Shown here: positions 1-6,744 of the stretch, in pieces | Layout: each line of letters opens with the position of its first letter | Numbering within the stretch: position 1 is the stretch's first letter | Assembly: GCF_902806985.1 (NCBI RefSeq) | Contig: NZ_CADCXY010000003.1 | Coordinates: forward strand, 1 to 64,000 | Source of the DNA: Pseudidiomarina piscicola | Lineage (GTDB): Bacteria; Pseudomonadota; Gammaproteobacteria; Enterobacterales; Alteromonadaceae | Reading direction: 5' to 3' | DNA: 64,000 nt | Translations under genes and position numbers: made by a program | Notes under the pieces: model-generated | The model's database searches: none | Told to the model about the DNA's origin: nothing | The model's input: the letters and a program-made list of their open reading frames with translations, nothing else

Positions 1-101
<101 letters not shown>

Positions 102-103
102 CG

Positions 104-132
104 TTGATCTTTTAACCGCTTTTCCCTATAAT
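104..132 (+). promoter_or_regulatory. Sigma-70 promoter of rplM-rpsI
   Basis: The -35 box TTGATC (104-109) and a perfect -10 box TATAAT (127-132) are separated by exactly 17 bp. Transcription would begin near 139, leaving a leader of about 110 nt before rplM. This is the strongest consensus promoter in the window, as expected for a ribosomal protein operon. Confidence 0.8.
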
Positions 133-178
133 CCGCGCAGCCCACGTTACAGGTACAACTAACCAGTGTGTGGTGAAG

Positions 179-196
179 CCACAACGGTTGTTGTGG
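179..196 (+). promoter_or_regulatory. Leader hairpin of rplM mRNA, candidate L13 autoregulatory site
   Basis: CCACAAC (179-185) and GTTGTGG (190-196) form a perfect 7-bp stem with a GGTT loop in the untranslated leader. In E. coli the rplM-rpsI operon is feedback-regulated by L13 acting on the mRNA leader, so this structure is a reasonable target. The regulatory role is inferred; only the hairpin is seen. Confidence 0.45.
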
Positions 197-251
197 TTCG
201 CGGGGAAGCCCGGAACTACTGTCGTGAACCTTAAATAAAGAGTATGTTTCA

Positions 252-680
252 ATGAGTACATTTGTTGCAAAGCCAGAAACTGTACAACGTGACTGGTATG
301 TTATTGACGCCGAAGGTAAAACTTTAGGTCGTTTGGCGACTGAAATCGCCCGCCGTTTACGCGGTAAGCATAAGCCTGAATACACTCCTCACGTTGACAC
401 TGGTGATTACATCATCATCGTAAACGCTGAGAAAGTAGCGGTTACTGGCCGTAAGGCACAGAATAAAATCTATTATTCACACTCTGGGTATCCAGGTGGT
501 ATCAAGGAAATCAACTTCGAGAAGTTGATTGCCAAGGCACCAGAAATGGTCATTCAGAAAGCGGTGAAGGGTATGTTGCCTCGTGGTCCACTAGGTCGTG
601 CCATGTTCCGTAAACTGAAAGTATATGCAGGCACCGAGCACAATCATGTTGCTCAACAGCCTAAACAACTTGAAATTTAA
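252..680 (+). CDS. rplM: 50S ribosomal protein L13
   Basis: L13 binds 23S rRNA early in large-subunit assembly. The protein is 142 residues, the normal bacterial length, and matches the family along its whole length: the N-terminal [20 protein letters not shown], then GKTLGRLAT, and the [21 protein letters not shown] block near residues 107-127. It is the first gene of the two-gene rplM-rpsI operon, 17 bp ahead of rpsI, and has its own promoter and a structured leader upstream. A further ATG at 244 is out of frame. Identification is certain. Confidence 0.98.
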   Translation: MSTFVAKPETVQRDWYVIDAEGKTLGRLATEIARRLRGKHKPEYTPHVDTGDYIIIVNAEKVAVTGRKAQNKIYYSHSGYPGGIKEINFEKLIAKAPEMVIQKAVKGMLPRGPLGRAMFRKLKVYAGTEHNHVAQQPKQLEI

Positions 681-697
681 TACGGAGCACTAAGACA

Positions 698-1090
698 ATG
701 GCAGAGAATCAATACTACGGTACTGGTCGTCGCAAAAGCTCAACTGCACGCGTTTTCTTGCGTCCGGGTAGCGGCAACATCAGCATCAACAACCGCACTT
801 TAGAAGAATACTTCGGTCGTGAAACTGCACAAATGGTTGTTCGTCAACCGCTTGAGCTGGTAGACATGGTTGAGAAATTCGACTTATACATCACCGTTTC
901 TGGCGGTGGTTCAAGTGGTCAAGCTGGCGCAGTGCGTCACGGTATCACTCGTGCACTTATGCAATATGACGAAACTCTACGTGGCGACTTACGTCGTGCG
1001 GGTTATGTAACTCGTGACGCGCGTCAAGTTGAACGTAAGAAAATCGGCTTGCACAAAGCACGTAAACGTCCACAGTTCTCGAAGCGTTAA
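698..1090 (+). CDS. rpsI: 30S ribosomal protein S9
   Basis: S9 sits in the head of the small subunit, where its basic C-terminal tail reaches the P-site tRNA. At 130 residues it has the usual length. The start [20 protein letters not shown], the [19 protein letters not shown] segment and the basic tail ending [12 protein letters not shown]-like (here [12 protein letters not shown]) are all typical. It is the second gene of the rplM operon and is followed 36 bp later by a rho-independent terminator. Confidence 0.98.
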   Translation: MAENQYYGTGRRKSSTARVFLRPGSGNISINNRTLEEYFGRETAQMVVRQPLELVDMVEKFDLYITVSGGGSSGQAGAVRHGITRALMQYDETLRGDLRRAGYVTRDARQVERKKIGLHKARKRPQFSKR

Positions 1091-1126
1091 TCTTTCGCTT
1101 ACGACGCTGTACGTTTCAGCAAAATC

Positions 1127-1155
1127 AAAACCCGGCCTTTGTGCCGGGTTTTTTG
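1127..1155 (+). terminator. Rho-independent terminator after rpsI
   Basis: The stem AAAACCCGGC (1127-1136) pairs with GCCGGGTTTT (1143-1152) around a 6-nt loop, and the T run (TTTTTT, 1149-1154) overlaps the end of the stem. The hairpin is GC-rich at its core. It closes the rplM-rpsI transcript and separates it from the pet operon. Confidence 0.92.
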
Positions 1156-1164
1156 TGTTTGTCC

Positions 1165-1193
1165 TTGTAAAAATCAGGGTATTTCTTTATCAT
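1165..1193 (+). promoter_or_regulatory. Candidate sigma-70 promoter of petABC
   Basis: TTGTAA (1165-1170) and TATCAT (1188-1193) are separated by 17 bp, just after the rpsI terminator. The implied leader of about 110 nt contains a perfect 7-bp inverted repeat, TCTGTGC/GCACAGA (1218-1224 and 1231-1237), that could be an operator or a leader hairpin. The promoter is called from consensus and position only. Confidence 0.5.
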
Positions 1194-1311
1194 CTGAAGG
1201 CATTTTTTTGCCGTTCGTCTGTGCAGATTGGCACAGATGGACCTAACGCAGCAGCTAATTACTGACTTCACGGCAATGTCCCGTGAAGCGTCCAAACTGG
1301 AGAGTAAGTGG

Positions 1312-1902
1312 ATGAGCAATGCGCCTGTAGATAAAGGCCGCCGTCGATTTCTGACTGTCGCAACCTCTGTGGTTGGTGCAGCAGGCGCGGTGGGTGTTGC
1401 TGTTCCTTTCATTGCATCGTGGAACCCAAGTGCGAAAGCTAAAAACGCGGGTGCCCCTGTGGAAGTGAACATCGGAAAAGCCGAGCCGGGTCAATTGATT
1501 CGTGTAGAGTGGCGTGGTCAGCCTGTGTGGGTTGTGCGTCGTACACCAGAGATGTTGGCAAGCCTTGAAGGGTTAGAAGACCAACTTCGTGACCCGAATT
1601 CAGAAGAACCTCAACAACCAGAGTATGCGTCAAACCTTTACCGCTCACGCAAAGAAGAATTTTTCATTGCCGTGGGTATTTGTACGCACCTAGGTTGTTC
1701 ACCGCAGTATCTTGAAAGCGATTTTGCGGAGCAGGTTGAAGGCGTTAACGCCGGTTTCTTCTGTCCATGTCATGGTTCCAAATTCGATATCGCCGGTCGC
1801 GTCTTCTCTGGCGTTCCTGCGCCGTATAATTTGGTGGTGCCACCGCACTACTATATTGACGATAAAACGATTTTGGTCGGTCAAGACGGGGAGCAAGCGT
1901 GA
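1312..1902 (+). CDS. petA: Ubiquinol-cytochrome c reductase, Rieske iron-sulfur subunit
   Basis: This is the [2Fe-2S] subunit of the cytochrome bc1 complex and takes the first electron from ubiquinol at the Qo site. The ATG at 1312 is chosen because GGAGAG lies 6 bp upstream and the protein then begins MSNAPVDKGRRRFLT, as in the family (196 residues). An in-frame ATG at 1228 lies inside a hairpin. The RRRFL motif followed by a hydrophobic segment (about residues 12-35) is a Tat-type anchor. Both cluster-binding boxes are intact: C124-T-H126-LG-C129 and C151-P-C153-H154. It is the first gene of petABC and overlaps petB by one base. Confidence 0.95.
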   Translation: MSNAPVDKGRRRFLTVATSVVGAAGAVGVAVPFIASWNPSAKAKNAGAPVEVNIGKAEPGQLIRVEWRGQPVWVVRRTPEMLASLEGLEDQLRDPNSEEPQQPEYASNLYRSRKEEFFIAVGICTHLGCSPQYLESDFAEQVEGVNAGFFCPCHGSKFDIAGRVFSGVPAPYNLVVPPHYYIDDKTILVGQDGEQA

Positions 1903-3164
1903 TGAAAAAACTTATCGCATGGTTTGACGAACGTATTCCGATGACCAAAACGTGGAATATTCACTTAGCGCAATATCCCGCTCCAAAGAACTTTAACTTC
2001 TGGTACCTGTTTGGTGTTCTTGCCATGTTGGTGCTGGTGAATCAGATCCTTACCGGGGTTTGGTTAACCATGAATTACAATCCTTCTGCCGAAGGTGCGT
2101 TTGCCTCAGTCGAATTTATTATGCGTGATATCGACTACGGCTGGTTACTGCGCTATATGCACTCCACCGGGGCCTCAGCGTTCTTTGTGGTGGTTTACTT
2201 GCATATGCTTCGCGGCATGATGTACGGCTCGTATCAGAAGCCGCGCGAATTGCTGTGGGTATTCGGCATGTTGATCTTCCTGGTATTAATGGCTGAAGCC
2301 TTTATGGGCTACTTGCTGCCATGGGGACAAATGTCGTACTGGGGTGCGCAGGTAATTATTTCATTGTTTGGCGCCATTCCGGTTATCGGTGACGATTTAA
2401 CCCTGTGGATTCGAGGCGACTATGTGATCTCGGGCGCCACGTTGAATCGTTTCTTTGCCTTGCATGTCATCGCGCTGCCGTTGGTACTGGTGATCTTAGT
2501 GTTCTTGCACATTGTTGCGTTGCACGAAGTTGGGTCAAATAACCCTGAAGGCATCAATATCAAGAAGCCAAAAGGTTCAGTGCCAGACGAAGAAAAGCCG
2601 AAGTTCAAATTCCATGAACGCTTTACCAAGAAGTACGACATTGTCGATGCGTTCCCATTCTTCCCCTACTATGTAGTGAAAGACTTGGTCGGAATAGGCA
2701 TTTTCTTATTCTTGTTCTGTTATGTCATCTTCTTTGCTCCAGCAATGGGTGGGCTGTTCCTTGAGCCACCAAACTTTGAAGCTGCGAACCCGTTGAAGAC
2801 ACCTGATCACATTGCGCCGGTTTGGTACTTCACACCGTTCTATGCGATTCTGCGAGCTGTGCCTGATAAGCTTCTGGGCGTCATTTTGATGTTCGGTTCA
2901 ATCGCTGCGTTGTTCATACTGCCATGGCTAGACCGTGGTAAAGTACGCTCGATTCGCTATCGCAGTGGCTTCCACAAAGTGAACCTAACGGTATTTGTGA
3001 TCAGCTTTGTGGCACTGGGTTACTTGGGTCTGAAACCTGCGACGGAAGTTTATACTCTGTTCGCGCGGATCTTCACCTTCTTGTACTTCGCGTTCTTCGT
3101 TTTACTGTTCTTCTATAGTAAAAATGAGACCACGAAACCAGTTCCAGAGAGGATTACTAAGTGA
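1902..3164 (+). CDS. petB: Cytochrome b of the bc1 complex
   Basis: This integral membrane subunit carries hemes bL and bH and forms the Qo and Qi quinone sites. At 420 residues with many hydrophobic helices it has the full length, covering both cytochrome b N and C domains. Heme-ligand helices are visible (RYMHSTGASAFFVVVYLHML and the NRFFALHVIALP helix). The Qo motif reads PVWY rather than the mitochondrial PEWY. The ATG at 1902 shares its A with the petA stop (TGATG); a GTG one codon upstream is the alternative. It is translationally coupled between petA and petC. Confidence 0.96.
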   Translation: MKKLIAWFDERIPMTKTWNIHLAQYPAPKNFNFWYLFGVLAMLVLVNQILTGVWLTMNYNPSAEGAFASVEFIMRDIDYGWLLRYMHSTGASAFFVVVYLHMLRGMMYGSYQKPRELLWVFGMLIFLVLMAEAFMGYLLPWGQMSYWGAQVIISLFGAIPVIGDDLTLWIRGDYVISGATLNRFFALHVIALPLVLVILVFLHIVALHEVGSNNPEGINIKKPKGSVPDEEKPKFKFHERFTKKYDIVDAFPFFPYYVVKDLVGIGIFLFLFCYVIFFAPAMGGLFLEPPNFEAANPLKTPDHIAPVWYFTPFYAILRAVPDKLLGVILMFGSIAALFILPWLDRGKVRSIRYRSGFHKVNLTVFVISFVALGYLGLKPATEVYTLFARIFTFLYFAFFVLLFFYSKNETTKPVPERITK

Positions 3165-3910
3165 TGAAACAGTTTCTTAAAACGACTCTACTGGTAGCCG
3201 CTACCTTATGGTCAGTTGCAACACTTGCAGCTGACCCAACGGTGCCACTCGATGAAGCTAAAGTCGACTTGCATAACAAAGCCTCACTGCAACGTGGTGC
3301 ACAGTTGTTTATGAACTATTGCTTGGGTTGCCACTCAATGCAGTACCAGCGTTACAACCGCACATTTGAAGATTTGCAGATACCAGAAGACCTAGGTATG
3401 GCAAATCTGCAGTTTACCGGTGAAAAAGTAGGTGACTTGATCACCAATGCAATGCCAACGGAATCGGCAGGCGCATGGTTTGGTACTGGCGCCCCAGATT
3501 TAACCTTGGTAGCACGGGTACGTGGCGCAGACTGGATTTACACCTACTTGCGTTCATTTTATGTGGACGAATCACGTCCATTTGGCGTGAACAATGCGGT
3601 ATTCCCTAACGTGGGTATGCCACACGTGTTGCAAGAGTTGCAAGGGGTTCCACGCAAGACTACCGAAGAACGAATGATCGATGGCGAGATGAAAGACGTC
3701 TACGTTGGCATTAAAGCCGACGGTAGCGGTATGTTGAGTCCGTCTGAATACGATCAAGCGATGCTCGATTTAACCAGTTTCTTGGTGTATACCGGCGAAC
3801 CGATGTTGCTAGAGCAGCGTCGTATGGGCTGGTATGTCTTCGGGTTCTTATTTGTCTTTACAATTTTTGCTTGGTTACTCAAGCGCGAATTCTTTAAAGA
3901 CGTGAAGTAA
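3164..3910 (+). CDS. petC: Cytochrome c1 of the bc1 complex
   Basis: Cytochrome c1 accepts electrons from the Rieske protein and passes them to soluble or membrane cytochrome c. The 248-residue protein has a Sec signal peptide (about residues 1-22, ending TLAAD), a single heme-c motif CLGCH followed by SMQYQRY, and a C-terminal membrane anchor (GWYVFGFLFVFTIFAWLLKREFF). Its ATG overlaps the petB stop by one base (TGATG). Third gene of petABC; sspA follows after a short gap. Confidence 0.96.
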   Translation: MKQFLKTTLLVAATLWSVATLAADPTVPLDEAKVDLHNKASLQRGAQLFMNYCLGCHSMQYQRYNRTFEDLQIPEDLGMANLQFTGEKVGDLITNAMPTESAGAWFGTGAPDLTLVARVRGADWIYTYLRSFYVDESRPFGVNNAVFPNVGMPHVLQELQGVPRKTTEERMIDGEMKDVYVGIKADGSGMLSPSEYDQAMLDLTSFLVYTGEPMLLEQRRMGWYVFGFLFVFTIFAWLLKREFFKDVK

Positions 3911-3924
3911 TGATGGAGAAAGAC

Positions 3925-4554
3925 ATGTCGGTTGCGGCAAATAAACGGTCAGTGATGACTTTGTATTCGAGTCGAAATGACTTACGTAGTCATCAAGCCC
4001 GAATCGTGTTAGCAGAAAAAGGCGTAGGTGTTGAAATCACCTACGTCGAAGATGGCCAGATGCCTGAAGATCTGTTGCAACTCAACCCTTACCCGGATGC
4101 GTTGCCAACTTTAGTGGATCGCGAGCTGGTTCTGTATAACGCACACATCATCATGGAATACCTTGATGAGCGTTTTCCGCATCCGCCATTGATGCCGGTC
4201 TATCCAGTTGCACGTGGTACCAGTCGTTTGATGATGTACCGCATCGACCGTGACTGGTATGCGCTAGCCGAAGCTATTGTTAAAGGTGGCAAGGGCGTCG
4301 AAGCCGCTCGCCAAGAGCTGCGTGAAGGCATCCTTTCATTGGCGCCAATTTTTGCTGACACACCGTACTTCATGAGTGAAGAATTCACCTTGGTGGATTG
4401 TTACCTAGCGCCGTTGTTATGGCGTTTACCAAGTTACGGAATTCAGCTTGACGGAGCCGCAGCGAAAGCGGTTAAAGCGTACATGTTGCGCGTATTCGAG
4501 CGTGACTCCTTCCAGCAATCACTGACCGATATCGAACGAGATCTAGGCCGGTGA
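3925..4554 (+). CDS. sspA: Stringent starvation protein A
   Basis: SspA is a glutathione-S-transferase-fold protein that binds RNA polymerase and alters transcription in stationary phase. The ATG at 3925 is preferred over the ATGs at 3910 and 3913: it has GGAGA about 5 bp upstream, and the protein then begins MSVAANKRSVMTLYS like E. coli SspA (209 residues here). The block ERFPHPPLMPVYPVARG, typical of the family, is present, as is LVDCYLAPLLWRLP. It follows petC closely and overlaps sspB by 4 bp, the conserved petABC-sspAB arrangement. Confidence 0.96.
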   Translation: MSVAANKRSVMTLYSSRNDLRSHQARIVLAEKGVGVEITYVEDGQMPEDLLQLNPYPDALPTLVDRELVLYNAHIIMEYLDERFPHPPLMPVYPVARGTSRLMMYRIDRDWYALAEAIVKGGKGVEAARQELREGILSLAPIFADTPYFMSEEFTLVDCYLAPLLWRLPSYGIQLDGAAAKAVKAYMLRVFERDSFQQSLTDIERDLGR

Positions 4555-4958
4555 GTGAGTTGACCGACATGACAGCACGCCGTCCGTACATGTTACGGGC
4601 GGTGTACGAATGGTTGGTCGACAACCAGCTAACCCCCCACCTCGTCGTCGATGCGGAAACGCCAGGCTGCCAAGTCCCGCGTGAGTTCGTCAACGAAGGT
4701 CAAATTGTACTGAACATCGCACCAAGTGCCGTGGGCAACTTACAACTGCTAAACGACCGCGTCGAATTTAACGCGCGTTTCGGTGGTAAGCCGCAACAGG
4801 TATGGGTACCAATGCTCGCTGTAACAGCGCTGTATGCCCGTGAAAACGGTGCAGGCACTATCTTTGAGGAAGAGCCGCAGTTAGCCGCGAGCGAGGCCTC
4901 AGAACAGCCCCCCGAGCCACCCACGAAGAAACGACCAAATCTGAAAGTGATTAAGTAA
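4551..4958 (+). CDS. sspB: ClpXP adaptor SspB
   Basis: SspB delivers ssrA-tagged proteins to the ClpXP protease. The 135-residue protein has the substrate-binding domain (RRPYMLRAVYEWLVDNQLTP, then QIVLNIAPSAVGNLQL and FNARFGGKPQQVWVP). A short acidic and proline-rich linker leads to the C-terminal ClpX-binding tail RPNLKVIK. The start is a GTG at 4551 that overlaps the sspA stop (GTGA); a GTG at 4555 is in another frame, and an ATG at 4569 would remove six residues. The linker is shorter than in E. coli SspB. Confidence 0.95.
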   Translation: MSELTDMTARRPYMLRAVYEWLVDNQLTPHLVVDAETPGCQVPREFVNEGQIVLNIAPSAVGNLQLLNDRVEFNARFGGKPQQVWVPMLAVTALYARENGAGTIFEEEPQLAASEASEQPPEPPTKKRPNLKVIK

Positions 4959-4965
4959 CAAAGAG

Positions 4966-5225
4966 CGTTGATCGTACGCTGCGCTGTTCGTGCGCTTCGC
5001 TGTTCGTACGCTTCGCTGTTCGTACGCTTCGCTACTCGATCGCTTCGCTCTTTAAACAACGAGCAGTGAGGCGTAAGCCGAACGTACGACCAACGAGCAG
5101 TGAGGCGTAAGCCGAACGTACGACCAACGAGCAGTGAGGCGCAGCCGAACGTACGACCAACGAGCAGTGAGGCGCAGCCGAACGTACGACCAACGAGCAG
5201 TGAGGCGTAAGCCGAACGTACGACC
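4966..5225. repeat. Inverted and tandem CGTACG-type intergenic repeat block
   Basis: The left part (about 4966-5050) repeats modules such as CGTACGCTTCGCTGTTCGTA. The right part (5057-5224) is five direct tandem copies of a 33-34 bp unit beginning CAACGAGCAGTGAGGCG and ending CGAACGTACGAC. The two halves are partly complementary, so RNA from either strand could fold into a long hairpin. The block lies between the convergent genes sspB and dolP and may help end both transcripts; no conventional T-tract terminator is present. An open reading frame through it is only translated repeat. Confidence 0.9.
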
Positions 5226-5240
5226 AACGCCCTTTGTTAA

Positions 5241-5813
5241 TTAGTTGGTTTCAAATGCGTCGATGACGCGATTTACCCCATTGGTGTTTCTTGCAATATC
5301 AATTGCCGTTCTTGCCATCTCAGCCGAAACTAAGCCCATCATAAACACCTCACCGTTTTCGGTGACTACCTTCACTTTGTTGGCGTCGACATATTCATCG
5401 GTGACTAGCTTGGCTTTTATTTTACTGGTTAACCAACTGTCGTTGCTGATCTCTTTTAAGCTTATTACGGGCCCGACGCGCACTTCATTGTGAACCTTTT
5501 GTACGCCACTGACGTCGCGGGTGAGCTGGGCGGCTAAGCCGGCAAGGTTGCTTTGTGGCACTTGCCCTAACAGCAATACCGCGCGGTTGAAAGACACCAC
5601 TTGAATACGGGTATCGGCAAGGCGGTCGTCACTTTTGAGTTTGGCGATAACTTTTATTTCAATAGCCTGATCATCGACCTGGGTGCCGACCGTGCGCGAG
5701 TCGGTGGCCGATGAAATCCCTATGGCGGTTGCGCCGACCAAAGCGGCGGCACAGCCCGATAAGCCAAGCACTGCAATGAGCGTAATAATGGGTAAACTGA
5801 TTCGAGAACTCAC
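5241..5813 (-). CDS. dolP: Outer-membrane lipoprotein with two BON domains (DolP/YraP)
   Basis: DolP is an outer-membrane lipoprotein that supports envelope integrity and BAM function. The GTG start at 5813 is chosen because a perfect AGGAGG lies 7 bp upstream. The 190-residue product matches E. coli DolP in length. A signal peptide ends in the lipobox LSGC near residue 20. Two BON domains follow (about residues 45-115 and 120-190). Its start overlaps the diaA stop by 4 bp (GTGA), giving the conserved order lpoA-yraN-diaA-dolP on the minus strand. Confidence 0.93.
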   Translation of the reverse strand: MSSRISLPIITLIAVLGLSGCAAALVGATAIGISSATDSRTVGTQVDDQAIEIKVIAKLKSDDRLADTRIQVVSFNRAVLLLGQVPQSNLAGLAAQLTRDVSGVQKVHNEVRVGPVISLKEISNDSWLTSKIKAKLVTDEYVDANKVKVVTENGEVFMMGLVSAEMARTAIDIARNTNGVNRVIDAFETN

Positions 5814-6382
5814 GCTTGATCCTCCTGTGGAAAAATTTGTTGCTCGGCAAGGCTGCAAAGCATATTTACAAGCTGTAGTAAGTGTTCACTCACACGCGCC
5901 GAGTTACGCGAAGGAATGCGAATTTCAACATCACCGGCGCCTAACAACCCACCAATATCCTGATCATCATCGTTGGTTAGGGCGATAATCAACATGTCGC
6001 GACTCAGCGCCGCTTGCATTGCTTGACTCACCCGTGGCGCTTGGCTGCCGGCATTAAGCACCAGCAACAGGTCATTGGGTTGTCCCACTGCGAGAATCTG
6101 TTGTGCGAAAATCGATTCATGGTTACTTGCCCCAAGGTCGGCATGCAAGGCATTTACCGGGAAAGGCGGGCGTTCGAATTGCAAGCCGGTGAGCATGATA
6201 TGGGCAAAATGGCGAGCGCTAGCATGGGCCATGCTCTCGCCACAGCAATAAATTTTTTGACCCCTTAGCAAGGAATCAACCAGTAGCTCGGCTGCGCGCA
6301 TGAGCGGTTCTTGCAGCTGGTCCGCAGCGGCGATTTGGGTTTGAATGCACTCTGTAAATATTGCTTTAACCGGCTCTTGCAT
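5810..6382 (-). CDS. diaA: SIS-domain protein DiaA (DnaA initiator-associating)
   Basis: DiaA is a SIS-fold tetramer that binds DnaA and promotes timely replication initiation; it is related to phosphoheptose isomerase GmhA. The 190-residue product aligns with E. coli DiaA: N-terminal FTECIQTQIAAA, the RDMLIIALT strand, and the C-terminal GDVEIRIPSRNSARVSEHL. The loop that reads GNGTSAANA in E. coli is GESMAHASA here, and the middle is several residues shorter, so sugar-phosphate binding is doubtful. Neighbours yraN and dolP support DiaA over GmhA. Confidence 0.88.
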   Translation of the reverse strand: MQEPVKAIFTECIQTQIAAADQLQEPLMRAAELLVDSLLRGQKIYCCGESMAHASARHFAHIMLTGLQFERPPFPVNALHADLGASNHESIFAQQILAVGQPNDLLLVLNAGSQAPRVSQAMQAALSRDMLIIALTNDDDQDIGGLLGAGDVEIRIPSRNSARVSEHLLQLVNMLCSLAEQQIFPQEDQA

Positions 6383-6391
6383 AAATCCTCA

Positions 6392-6742
6392 TTAGAAAGC
6401 GTCTGGTAACCAATGTAATTGCTCGGGATGCTGGCAAATAGCCACTACATCAAACCGCATAGGGGTCTGATGCTCATCAAGTTTATGCGATAGTAAATAA
6501 AATTGGGCACTACGTCGAATGCGCTGGCATTGAGCGCTGGTTATTTGTTCGACCACCGTTGCGAAGTCTTCGTTATTACGGCATTTGACCTCAACAAACA
6601 CCCAATGTTCAGCGTCGCGCATAATGATATCAATTTCGCCGATATCACAACGAAAATTTCGTTCTACCAGCGTCAGCCCACGCTGACTTAGGTAGTCCAG
6701 CGCGAGCTCCTCACCAGCATTCCCTTGCTGTTGGCGTAACAT
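6392..6742 (-). CDS. yraN: UPF0102 family protein YraN
   Basis: A small protein of 116 residues with the endonuclease-like UPF0102 fold. The family core is visible: GNAGEELALDYLSQRGLTLVERNFRC, then GEIDIIM and WVFVEVKCRN, which match the E..D..ExK pattern of restriction-endonuclease-like folds. Its cellular role is not established. It starts two bases after the lpoA stop and is followed 9 bp later by diaA, so the three are very likely one operon. Confidence 0.92.
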   Translation of the reverse strand: MLRQQQGNAGEELALDYLSQRGLTLVERNFRCDIGEIDIIMRDAEHWVFVEVKCRNNEDFATVVEQITSAQCQRIRRSAQFYLLSHKLDEHQTPMRFDVVAICQHPEQLHWLPDAF

Positions 6743-6744
6743 GG

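Noticed and set aside
1125-1472. A 115-codon minus-strand frame spanning the rpsI terminator and the petA start
   Set aside because: It crosses a terminator and promoter and is antisense to the petA leader and start; no recognisable protein.
5057-5224. Possible CRISPR array of 33-34 bp repeats
   Set aside because: The units are directly adjacent with no unique spacers, and no cas genes are in the window.
4700-5227. A 175-codon minus-strand reading frame with repeated LLVGRTFG blocks
   Set aside because: It is translated tandem repeat joined to the antisense of sspB, with no signal of coding selection.
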